This document shows, piece by piece, positions 1 to 4,849 of a stretch of DNA of 5,111 nucleotides. Both the position numbers and the translations under genes were made by a program. Origin of the DNA: Bacillota bacterium (GTDB taxonomy: Bacteria > Bacillota_I > Bacilli_A > Acholeplasmatales > Acholeplasmataceae); contig JAQCDH010000056.1 in NCBI GenBank assembly GCA_027620815.1, forward strand, positions 1-5,111, read 5' to 3'. The notes under the pieces were generated by a model. That model was not told where the DNA came from. It made no database searches and saw nothing but the letters and a program-made list of their open reading frames with translations. Every line of letters starts with the position of its first letter. Position 1 is the stretch's first letter.

Positions 1-123
1 AAAAAATACTTTACCTGCGTTATTATATAGTATCTCTAAGTCACTTAATGCAACGATAAAAACAATCAAGACAAAGGATAAAAAAATGATCATCGATAAT
101 TTTTTAATCAAGGGTTTCACCAT
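1..123 (-). CDS. Membrane subunit of the Mrp/Mbh-type antiporter operon, N-terminal 41 codons only (probably MbhE-like or MnhB-like)
   Basis: The reading frame is open from position 123 to the window edge and is cut at its 3' end. The 41 visible residues are a short basic start (KPLIKK) followed by one hydrophobic helix (about residues 10-25) and then LSDLEILYNN. That fits a small antiporter subunit, but no diagnostic motif is visible. By position, directly after an MbhD-domain protein, the Mbh gene order predicts MbhE and then MnhB; this identity is inference. The frame overlaps the end of the upstream gene by about 20 bases. The start is ambiguous: ATG at 123 touches the AAAGG motif, GTG follows at 120, and TTG at 111 has the better spacing from AAAGGA. 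Translational coupling to the upstream gene is likely. Confidence 0.6.
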   Translation of the reverse strand, partial: MVKPLIKKLSMIIFLSFVLIVFIVALSDLEILYNNAGKVFF

Positions 124-649
124 CCTTTAAACTGATGACTTCTAGGAATGGTAATTGCTCAGATGCTTTTTTAAGTAGTGACACTAAAATTGAAGAACGC
201 TTTCCTTTAAGTAAAAACACTTTTTTATCATCATCATAACTTAAAATTAAGTCGACATTTAATTCATCTGTAAGTGTGTAATCATCGCCTGGAATATCTG
301 AACATACATTAAGTTTTAAATCGTGAACATCGACAAATGTTTGTAAAAGTTCATATATTTGCATATTGTGTTCGTTCAGTTCAAAACGATCATGATTCAC
401 ACGATCTAAAACGATATATTCTCTTTGTCTTGCAATAGAGATGACATAAATCAAAGGAATAATTGCAGATCCAATTGCAACTTCTGCAATTGCAACATCA
501 GGTGCTTGATTGATTGCATATAAAACGGCTGCAATCAATCCAAAAGCAGCAATATAAATAATAATCGTGAAATTTTGTTTGTGTAAGATGACCGTAAGCG
601 CAATGATGATGAGTAATACTTGAAGAACAGTCGCAATGAAATCAAGCAT
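104..649 (-). CDS. MbhD-domain (DUF4040) subunit of Mrp/Mbh-type Na+/H+ antiporter, with an extra C-terminal soluble domain
   Basis: 181 residues. Residues 1-75 contain three predicted membrane helices (about 4-22, 27-46, 54-72) and the hallmark APDVAIAEVAIGS at 49-61. This is the MbhD/DUF4040 signature, equivalent to part of the C-terminal extension of MrpA, where the conserved acidic residues belong to the proton/ion path of the complex. Residues 75-181 are hydrophilic and look like a folded alpha/beta domain. I do not recognise it; stand-alone MbhD proteins are usually only about 80-100 residues long. The start overlaps the mrpG stop by 8 bases, and an AAGGG motif lies about 12 bases upstream. 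It is the fourth gene of the operon. The membrane assignment is solid; the role of the added domain is unknown. Confidence 0.85.
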   Translation of the reverse strand: MLDFIATVLQVLLIIIALTVILHKQNFTIIIYIAAFGLIAAVLYAINQAPDVAIAEVAIGSAIIPLIYVISIARQREYIVLDRVNHDRFELNEHNMQIYELLQTFVDVHDLKLNVCSDIPGDDYTLTDELNVDLILSYDDDKKVFLLKGKRSSILVSLLKKASEQLPFLEVISLKDGETLD

Positions 650-947
650 CTTTATTTTTTCCCTTCTCTAAAGGAATGCCTACTAAAAAGGCTGAACGAA
701 TATTGACATGAGAACTAATCGGACCAGTAATAAATAAAAAGATGAGTAACATGAATAATCTTAAAATGAGTTGAAGTTCTTCACTCACAAACATCAATCC
801 GATGAGTAATAAAATACTCGCAACCGTATCAATGGTTGAAGCCGACAAAATACGAGTATACAAATTTTCTAATTTAAAGATTGCCAACAGGCCAAAGAAA
901 ATAAAAAACCAAGAAGCAACTAAAAAAATGCCAACAACAATGGTCAT
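642..947 (-). CDS. mrpG: Mrp/Mnh-type antiporter subunit G
   Basis: 101 residues, close to the usual MnhG/MrpG length. There are three predicted helices (about 3-24, 38-54, 58-76), with the family's conserved region LENLYTRILSAS at 26-37 and TGPISSHVNIRSAF at 74-87, matching the TxPxxxHxxxRAA pattern near the C-terminus. The His normally found in the RLHA(A/S) segment is replaced here (RILSAS). MrpG is a small membrane subunit needed for assembly and function of the multisubunit Na+(K+)/H+ antiporter. The ATG overlaps the mrpF stop by four bases (ATGA) and has a strong AGGAGGT site 9 bases upstream inside mrpF. The stop is TGA, which supports the standard meaning of UGA in this organism. Confidence 0.87.
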   Translation of the reverse strand: MTIVVGIFLVASWFFIFFGLLAIFKLENLYTRILSASTIDTVASILLLIGLMFVSEELQLILRLFMLLIFLFITGPISSHVNIRSAFLVGIPLEKGKNKDA

Positions 948-1210
948 TTTTCGCTACCTCCTGTTATTACAAATTTAGAAAGTAAAGTCATCGTTAAAAA
1001 TCCAATAATGCCATATGTGATGGCGATATCTAATAAAAACGATTGTTCTAAATAAAAAGAAAGTGTCGCAACAAATAAAATCGCTTTTGTTGAGAGTACG
1101 TTTAGCATTAAAATTCTATCCCAAACAGACTTACTAATGACAAGTTTAAAGAAACTTAAGATCATTGCAATAACAAGCATCCACAGTGTAATAAGTAATA
1201 ACGTATTCAT
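944..1210 (-). CDS. mrpF: Mrp/Mnh-type antiporter subunit F
   Basis: 88 residues, typical for MnhF/MrpF. There are three hydrophobic helices (about 4-24, 36-53, 58-78). Family landmarks are VWDRILMLNVLSTKAI (D31-R32, the DR...N/D..s pattern after helix 1) and LLDIAITYGIIGFL (D61) in the last helix. The protein is a small membrane subunit of the multisubunit cation/proton antiporter; in characterised systems MrpF has been linked to Na+/cholate efflux. The ATG directly follows the mrpE stop with no gap, and a GGAGG site sits 8 bases upstream within the mrpE 3' end, so the two genes are translated together. The TGA stop overlaps the mrpG start. Confidence 0.88.
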   Translation of the reverse strand: MNTLLLITLWMLVIAMILSFFKLVISKSVWDRILMLNVLSTKAILFVATLSFYLEQSFLLDIAITYGIIGFLTMTLLSKFVITGGSEK

Positions 1211-1702
1211 TTATGAACCCTCCGTATTAAGAAGTTTTTCAAACTTCTCTCGTATGGGTTTTTCTAATACTTCAACAGGCGTCCCTGGTTTCGCAAGTAC
1301 CATAACATAAATTGATTGATCAATCATTTCAATTGAAATCGTACCGGGCGTTAATGTAATTGAATTAGCAACAATGGCAACTCTCAAAGGATCAAGATGC
1401 TCTAAAGACATTTTAAAAACAATCGGGACATATTCTTCTTTAAAAACATTTAAACTAAAGTGAAATGCAGATTTAAAGATTTGTAAAAATAAATTAAAAA
1501 AATAAAAAATCAGCTTAGTAAATGGAATGCTTTTAAAATGTTTACCTTTTCTATCTAATAATGAATCATAAGAAAAATAAGTGACAAAAAACGAAACGAC
1601 AAGACCAATACCAATGGTAATAATTTTGATATTTCCGTTCATAAGTAACCATAATATGAATAAAATGGCAAATAATTTAAATCTAGCCAATAATGGTTTC
1701 AT
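1211..1702 (-). CDS. mrpE: Mrp/Mnh-type antiporter subunit E
   Basis: 163 residues, the usual MnhE/MrpE length. The N-terminal half is membrane-embedded (helices about 8-22, 25-44, 62-84), with the conserved W18. The cytoplasmic C-terminal half carries the family hallmark ANSITLTPGTIS at 112-123, followed by IYVMVLAKP. MrpE is a structural subunit of the multisubunit Na+/H+ antiporter. It is the first gene of the operon in this window, and the divergent promoter 1720-1749 lies directly upstream. The ATG at 1702 is the only sensible start. The Shine-Dalgarno sequence is weak (GGATG about 8 bases upstream), and the predicted transcript begins almost at that motif, so the leader would be only about 11 bases. 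Confidence 0.92.
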   Translation of the reverse strand: MKPLLARFKLFAILFILWLLMNGNIKIITIGIGLVVSFFVTYFSYDSLLDRKGKHFKSIPFTKLIFYFFNLFLQIFKSAFHFSLNVFKEEYVPIVFKMSLEHLDPLRVAIVANSITLTPGTISIEMIDQSIYVMVLAKPGTPVEVLEKPIREKFEKLLNTEGS

Positions 1703-1719
1703 TTTTCACATCCAAAAAT

Positions 1720-1749
1720 ATTATAGCACAAGTCTATATGTGCTATAAT
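1720..1749. promoter_or_regulatory. Palindromic divergent promoter between mrpE and the FMN reductase remnant
   Basis: Bases 1720-1730 and 1739-1749 form a perfect 11-bp inverted repeat (ATTATAGCACA / TGTGCTATAAT) around an 8-base spacer. Each arm reads, on its outgoing strand, as an extended -10 element (TGC-TATAAT): plus strand 1744-1749, minus strand 1725-1720. Each arm also supplies TTATAG at exactly 17 bp as the -35 of the opposite promoter. Expected transcription starts are near 1756 (plus) and 1713 (minus). The symmetry could also bind a dimeric regulator. The promoter reading is strong by sequence; the regulatory reading is inference. Confidence 0.75.
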
Positions 1750-1797
1750 TTAACTAAAAAAAACACTTAATTAATAAAAAAGATTAAAGGAGAGATT

Positions 1798-1992
1798 ATG
1801 GTTAAGTTAGGAATCATCATTGGTAGTACAAGAGAAGGCCGTGTTTCACCTCAAGTAGCTGCTTGGGTTCATGAACAAGCAAAATCTTATGAAGGAATTG
1901 AAACAGAAATTGTGGATGTGCAAGCATTTGATTTACCGTTTGTAGGTACGGGTGCAGCAAATCCAGCATTTGGAGAAAAAATAGCTTCTTAA
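1798..1992 (+). pseudogene. 3'-truncated NAD(P)H-dependent FMN reductase (flavodoxin-like) remnant
   Basis: 64 codons with an excellent ribosome site (AAAGGAGAG, 1786-1794) and the divergent promoter upstream. The start MVKLGIIIGSTREGRVSPQV is the classic N-terminus of the NADPH-dependent FMN reductase family: beta strand 1 plus the phosphate-binding GSTREGR loop. DVQAFDLPFVG at 40-50 also fits. Family members are normally about 180 residues long. In them the segment equivalent to FGEKIAS (58-64) is followed by AD-G-hydrophobic strand and the P-E-Y-N flavin contact. Here it meets TAA, and the minus-strand terminator of the neighbouring operon follows at once. About two thirds of the protein is missing, so no oxidoreductase activity is expected. 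It might still be expressed as a short peptide. Confidence 0.8.
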
Positions 1993-1998
1993 ACTTTT

Positions 1999-2036
1999 AT
2001 AAAAAAAATGATGCTAGCTTTTAATTTCTAGCATCA
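1999..2036 (-). terminator. Rho-independent terminator of the TM2-DUF2200-SOUL operon
   Basis: Read on the minus strand, a 9-bp perfect stem (2028-2036 with 2009-2017, TGATGCTAG / CTAGCATCA) with a 10-base loop is followed immediately by eight U (2008-2001). The TAG stop of the SOUL gene lies within the stem. On the plus strand the same hairpin is followed only by a weak TTTT at 2043-2046, so it should stop transcription mainly from the right. Confidence 0.88.
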
Positions 2037-2499
2037 CATCATGTTTTCTAAAGATTGGTGGAACAAAAGGACCTTGATATCTTAATAAAACTGGTTCTCC
2101 GATGATTTCTATTTGATTGAGTGTTGCATAATCTTTAAGTGTTAATACAAACTCATCCACTTTTTTAATAGATCCAACAAATGAAAATGCAAGATAATGT
2201 TTTTCTTCTTGTTTTTCGATTTGTATTCTTGGATCGACTGCACTTGGATAGCCACCCTTAACAACATCTTCAGGCATTGTAAATGCAATAAATCCAGTTT
2301 CTTTAATATCTGTAAAGACAGGAACGGTCATATTAATTTTTTGGTTTTTATCATTATTTCCAGAAATATAATTAAATAAGACTTGAAACCCTGAATAAGA
2401 CGGATCTCCCGCTTTCATCATGACAAAAGGTGCATATTTTCTTAGTTCAATTGAACCTTCTTTTTTTAAAACATCATACTTTAATTGTTCGTATGCCAT
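2014..2499 (-). CDS. SOUL / p22HBP-family heme-binding-like protein
   Basis: 161 residues from the ATG at 2499. That start has AGAGG six bases upstream and sits one base after the preceding stop; the longer frame back to 2556 lies inside the upstream gene and is rejected. Family landmarks are YDVLKKEGSIELRKYAPFVM (8-27), GFQVLFNYISGNN (37-49), KINMTVPV (54-61), FTMPE (73-77) and the C-terminal PPIFRKHDVMLEI (147-159), matching the SOUL pattern NYIxGxN...KIxMTxPV...PP(F/I)xRxxEV. It has no signal peptide or membrane helix, so it is predicted to be cytoplasmic. Animal and plant members bind heme or tetrapyrroles; bacterial members are poorly characterised, so ligand binding here is unproven. 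It is the last gene of a three-gene operon. Confidence 0.88.
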   Translation of the reverse strand: MAYEQLKYDVLKKEGSIELRKYAPFVMMKAGDPSYSGFQVLFNYISGNNDKNQKINMTVPVFTDIKETGFIAFTMPEDVVKGGYPSAVDPRIQIEKQEEKHYLAFSFVGSIKKVDEFVLTLKDYATLNQIEIIGEPVLLRYQGPFVPPIFRKHDVMLEIKS

Positions 2500-2500
2500 C

Positions 2501-2845
2501 TTACACCTCTCTAAAAATCTTTTGAAGCGTTTTACCTTGAGCAAGTTCATCAACAAGTTTATCTAAATACCGAATTTCTTTCATGATCGGTGCCTCTATC
2601 GTTTCAATTTGAACACCACATATTTTACCTGTAATGAGTACTCTTTTTGGATTTAAATTCGGTGCATGATTAAAAAATTGTTTGACCGTAAAGGCATCTA
2701 AAGATGTTAGTGCTGATTTTTGGTATCCAGTTAGCCATAAGATCACTTTGTTTAATTCTTCAACAGTTCTATTTTTTTTAGTGATTTTCTTTATATAAAG
2801 TTGATAGATTTTCTCCATCGACATACTATATATTTGATGATCCAT
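2501..2845 (-). CDS. DUF2200 family protein
   Basis: 114 residues, matching the whole length of the DUF2200 family (about 110-120 residues). Recognisable pieces are HQIYSMSMEKIYQLYIKK (3-20), VILWLTGY (34-41), the F(F/N)HAPNLNP segment (58-66), ITGKICGVQIE (70-80), and MKEIRYLDKLVDELAQGKT (88-106). It is cytoplasmic, mostly helical and has no membrane segment. The biochemical function of this family is not known to me. The ATG overlaps the stop of the TM2 gene by one base (TAATG), and no good Shine-Dalgarno is present, so translation probably depends on re-initiation. The next gene (SOUL) starts one base after its TAA, so the three proteins are co-expressed. Confidence 0.88.
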   Translation of the reverse strand: MDHQIYSMSMEKIYQLYIKKITKKNRTVEELNKVILWLTGYQKSALTSLDAFTVKQFFNHAPNLNPKRVLITGKICGVQIETIEAPIMKEIRYLDKLVDELAQGKTLQKIFREV

Positions 2846-3174
2846 TAGAACCGTATCGGCTTCCCGTTTTGATCCGGGAAATTACCACTAATGACTCTCA
2901 CTAAATCAATGAACCACCATATACCAAATCCACCGCCTGTGAATAAAAATAGAAGTGCAAGTCCGATTTTATTGACATAAATATAATGTGCAGTTGGTAA
3001 AAAGATAAAGAGTAATAATAAAACAATCCCGTTTAAATCACTACTGTTTTGGTCTCTTTGAATGTTTGAAAAAGTTTCAAATGTTTGTTTATTTTCTTTC
3101 AGTGGTTTGTGACAATAGATGCATGTTTCTAAACTTGCATGATTGTCTGTCCCACAATTAGGGCATATTGGCAT
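2845..3174 (-). CDS. Zinc-ribbon and TM2-domain membrane protein
   Basis: 109 residues. The N-terminus is a zinc ribbon with CPNC (C4, C7) and CIYC (C18, C21), followed by a polar linker (about 24-47). Residues 49-66 and 71-92 form two membrane helices of a TM2 domain, with the typical second-helix pattern GLALLFLFTGGGFGIWWFIDL and the tail GNFPDQNGKPI (residues 97-107), corresponding to the G-x-(F/Y)-x-D-x(D/N)-G-x-x-I end of TM2. Such proteins are widespread in bacteria and have no settled function. The zinc ribbon would face the cytoplasm. It is the first gene of the operon, with strong AAGGAG (3186-3181) six bases before the ATG. Confidence 0.87.
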   Translation of the reverse strand: MPICPNCGTDNHASLETCIYCHKPLKENKQTFETFSNIQRDQNSSDLNGIVLLLLFIFLPTAHYIYVNKIGLALLFLFTGGGFGIWWFIDLVRVISGNFPDQNGKPIRF

Positions 3175-3189
3175 GAGGTTCTCCTTAAC

Positions 3190-3216
3190 TTAAGTATAAC
3201 ATTATAATTTAAGTAT
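3190..3216 (-). promoter_or_regulatory. Promoter of the TM2-DUF2200-SOUL operon with an 8-bp direct repeat
   Basis: A minus-strand TATAAT lies at 3206-3201 and predicts a start near 3194 and a 20-base leader holding the AAGGAG site. No convincing -35 is visible at 16-18 bp. TTAAGTAT occurs twice on the plus strand (3190-3197 and 3209-3216), flanking the -10 with a 19-base period, and could be an operator. The first copy overlaps an 8-bp palindrome ACTTAAGT (3188-3195). The -10 is reasonably supported; the operator idea is speculative. Confidence 0.5.
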
Positions 3217-3231
3217 GCATTATCATTCTAC

Positions 3232-3275
3232 AAAAAAACGCTCAATCTGGTTAAATGTTTTTTATTTTTTTAAGC
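3232..3275 (-). terminator. Weak candidate terminator after the CDP-alcohol phosphatidyltransferase gene
   Basis: On the minus strand GCTTAA (3275-3270) can pair with TTGAGC (3245-3240) with one U-G wobble. One base later there is a run of seven U (3238-3232). The loop is long (24 bases) and the stem is short, and it overlaps the 3' end of the gene. The U run in the right place is the main support. Confidence 0.35.
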
Positions 3276-3832
3276 ATCCACCGGTATGATTTTGTATCCT
3301 GATCCACAGCACCAAATTTGATAAAAATCGCAATCTCTTCAACATACCCAATAATAAATGAAATGAGAATCGCAGTCACAACATACGTGGTATCAAAGAA
3401 ATATGAGGCAATTACTAAGAAATAGACGAGTGTTGCGTTTGCTCTTAAATGCGTGGTATGAATTTGCATGGGTTTTCCTGTTTTAACAATCGATATCACA
3501 AATGCGCCTAAATAAAAACACATAAAGACAATGAGTAACCATGTATTGGATACGATTCTATCCGGGTAAAAATAAAACATGAAAAATAAAGTTGAAAAAT
3601 AAAACAAAATATCAGCAACCGTATCTAAAAACTTGCCTAGCTTCGTGACTTGATTAAGAAGTCTCGCAAGAAAACCATCTAATGCATCGGTTGATCCAAT
3701 AATAATATACGCAATTAAAAACTCAAATTTCATTCCTATGAGTGCAAATATATATAAAATCGGTAATAAAATCACTCTTAAAGAACTTAAGACATTGGGG
3801 ATGTTAAAATTTTTAACGGGGGTTGTCTGCAT
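3251..3832 (-). CDS. CDP-alcohol phosphatidyltransferase (PgsA/CDP-OH-P superfamily)
   Basis: 193 residues from the ATG at 3832. The catalytic CDP-alcohol phosphotransferase motif is complete at 49-74: D49-xx-D52-G53-xx-A56-R57-x8-G66-xxx-D70-xxx-D74. The four Asp residues bind the metal ions that transfer a phosphatidyl group from CDP-diacylglycerol to an alcohol. About six hydrophobic helices surround it, as expected for this integral membrane family. It should make an anionic phospholipid such as phosphatidylglycerol phosphate or cardiolipin, but the acceptor alcohol cannot be fixed from sequence; the segment KPMQIHTTHLRANAT (120-134) resembles the generic family more than classical PgsA. 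Start choice: AAAAGGAA precedes ATG 3832 with good spacing, while an in-frame GTG at 3865 lies upstream of the predicted transcription start and is rejected. It appears monocistronic. Confidence 0.87.
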   Translation of the reverse strand: MQTTPVKNFNIPNVLSSLRVILLPILYIFALIGMKFEFLIAYIIIGSTDALDGFLARLLNQVTKLGKFLDTVADILFYFSTLFFMFYFYPDRIVSNTWLLIVFMCFYLGAFVISIVKTGKPMQIHTTHLRANATLVYFLVIASYFFDTTYVVTAILISFIIGYVEEIAIFIKFGAVDQDTKSYRWMLKKIKNI

Positions 3833-3865
3833 ACAATTCCTTTTGATATTCAAAGTTTTGAACAC

Positions 3866-3874
3866 ATTATAACA
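3866..3874 (-). promoter_or_regulatory. Extended -10 promoter for the CDP-alcohol phosphatidyltransferase gene
   Basis: On the minus strand TGT-TATAAT (3874-3866) is an extended -10 element. It predicts a start near 3859 and a leader of about 27 bases with AAAAGGAA before the ATG at 3832. No clear -35 is visible, which is usual for extended -10 promoters. It lies directly beyond the U-tract of the ndk terminator, so the two signals are back to back. Confidence 0.6.
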
Positions 3875-3914
3875 TAAAAAAGAAACTTTGGTTTAAGTTC
3901 ACTCAAACCAAAGT
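3875..3914 (-). terminator. Rho-independent terminator of the cyclophilin-ndk operon
   Basis: Minus-strand reading: a perfect 10-bp stem (3914-3905 with 3894-3885; ACTTTGGTTT / AAACCAAAGT) and a 10-base loop containing the ndk TGA stop, followed by a U-rich tract TTTCTTTTTTA (3885-3875). The hairpin encodes the last residues of ndk on its upstream arm. Confidence 0.88.
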
Positions 3915-4345
3915 ATGACTTCTTTTTCATAACTTAAGGCACTATCGGATGCATGAATTAAATTATTTATCATCCGTTTTTCTTTAGATGCCTCCTCAAA
4001 AGAATCATTTCCGTATTTTCCTCGAATCGAGTCTTTATCTGCTTTAGAAGGATCAGTCGCTCCAATAAGGGTGCGAATTGCTTGAATACAATCTTTTTGA
4101 GAGTGTTTAAGTTCTAACACAATCACATCTTTCCCATCAAAAGAATCTATAATTGCAGCTGTGAAATACTCTAAATCGAGTCTTTTAATGACCTCATCAT
4201 AATGATTTAAAATGATCTCTTTGGTTGCAGTGATTCTTTTTTGTCTTAAGATTTCATAGCCTTCTTCTATAAAAATATCAATAATTTGTTTTTCAAGATG
4301 ACGCTCAATGGCATCTGGTTTTAACATGACAAATGTTTGGCTCAT
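3899..4345 (-). CDS. ndk: Nucleoside diphosphate kinase, variant with a ~10-residue insertion before the catalytic His
   Basis: 148 residues. The enzyme transfers the gamma phosphate of ATP to other (d)NDPs through a phosphohistidine. The N-terminus is TFVMLKPDA with K9. Other active-site residues are Y49, R91 and T97 (in RTLIGATDP), R108 (IRGKYG), N128, catalytic H131 in NNLIHASDS, and E142 eleven residues after the His. In standard bacterial enzymes ten positions separate the Arg of RGxFG from the Asn of NxIH. Here there are twenty, so about ten residues (around NDSFEEASKEKRMI, 113-126) are inserted. I recall similar longer forms in some other bacteria. The start overlaps the cyclophilin stop by four bases (ATGA), with GAGG just upstream. 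All catalytic residues are intact, so activity is expected. Confidence 0.92.
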   Translation of the reverse strand: MSQTFVMLKPDAIERHLEKQIIDIFIEEGYEILRQKRITATKEIILNHYDEVIKRLDLEYFTAAIIDSFDGKDVIVLELKHSQKDCIQAIRTLIGATDPSKADKDSIRGKYGNDSFEEASKEKRMINNLIHASDSALSYEKEVILWFE

Positions 4346-4818
4346 ATAACCTCGATCGTTTTGATTTTTACAGGACTTAATGGTTTGTCTTGCGCACCTG
4401 TTGGTACAGATGCAATCGCATCCACCACTTCAATGCCTTTGGTAACTTTTCCAAATGCAGCGTACTGACCGTCTAAATGCGATGAATGTTGGTGCATAAT
4501 AAAAAATTGGGAACCTGCACTATTTGGACTCATACTTCTCGCCATTGAAATCACACCACGTTCATGTTTAATTGGATTATCAAAACCATTCGATTTAAAT
4601 TCTCCTTCGATTTGATACCCAGGTCCACCCATGCCACTACCTTGTGGGCATCCCCCTTGAATCATAAAACCAGGAATCACACGGTGAAAGGTTAAGCCGT
4701 TATAAAATCCTTCTGATACAAGTTTTAAAAAGTTTGCAGCTGTTTTAGGTGCAAGATCTTCGTATAACTCTATTTCAATGGTTGATTCATTATCTAATGT
4801 CAGTAAAATATTTGCCAT
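4342..4818 (-). CDS. Cyclophilin-type peptidyl-prolyl cis-trans isomerase
   Basis: 158 residues from the ATG at 4818, which has AAAGGAG five bases upstream; an in-frame ATG at 4857 lacks a ribosome site and adds a non-conserved stretch, so it is rejected. The cyclophilin core is intact: TFHRVIPGFMIQGG (43-56, catalytic R46, F51, Q54), GVISMAR (88-94), AGSQFFI (101-107, Q104, F106) and LDGQYAAFGKV (115-125, F122). The enzyme catalyses cis-trans isomerisation of peptidyl-proline bonds during folding. There is no signal peptide or lipobox, so it is cytoplasmic, and the length is that of a single-domain bacterial cyclophilin. It is the first gene of an operon with ndk; the TGA stop overlaps the ndk start codon. 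Confidence 0.95.
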   Translation of the reverse strand: MANILLTLDNESTIEIELYEDLAPKTAANFLKLVSEGFYNGLTFHRVIPGFMIQGGCPQGSGMGGPGYQIEGEFKSNGFDNPIKHERGVISMARSMSPNSAGSQFFIMHQHSSHLDGQYAAFGKVTKGIEVVDAIASVPTGAQDKPLSPVKIKTIEVI

Positions 4819-4849
4819 AAAGACTCCTTTATTTCTAAAAATATTATGT

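Noticed and set aside
605..815. Repeated ATGAGTAATA strings inside the antiporter genes (about 609-618 and 804-813)
   Set aside because: They encode hydrophobic Leu/Ile stretches on the minus strand, and codon bias in an AT-rich genome explains the repetition.
2009..2046. Hairpin 2009-2036 as a terminator for the plus-strand FMN reductase remnant
   Set aside because: On the plus strand the stem is not followed directly by a U-tract (only TTTT seven bases later), while on the minus strand eight U follow at once; it belongs to the SOUL operon.
2197..2379. Open plus-strand frame of 60 codons
   Set aside because: It lies wholly antisense within the SOUL gene, has no ribosome site, and its product is a low-complexity Phe/Ile-rich shadow.
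2500..2556. Longer start for the SOUL gene at 2556
   Set aside because: The added 19 residues overlap the DUF2200 coding end and show no family similarity; ATG 2499 has AGAGG at good spacing and begins with the conserved MAYEQLKYDV segment.
3833..3865. GTG start for the phosphatidyltransferase gene at 3865
   Set aside because: It sits about six bases before the transcription start predicted from the TGTTATAAT element and has no ribosome site, whereas ATG 3832 has AAAAGGAA.
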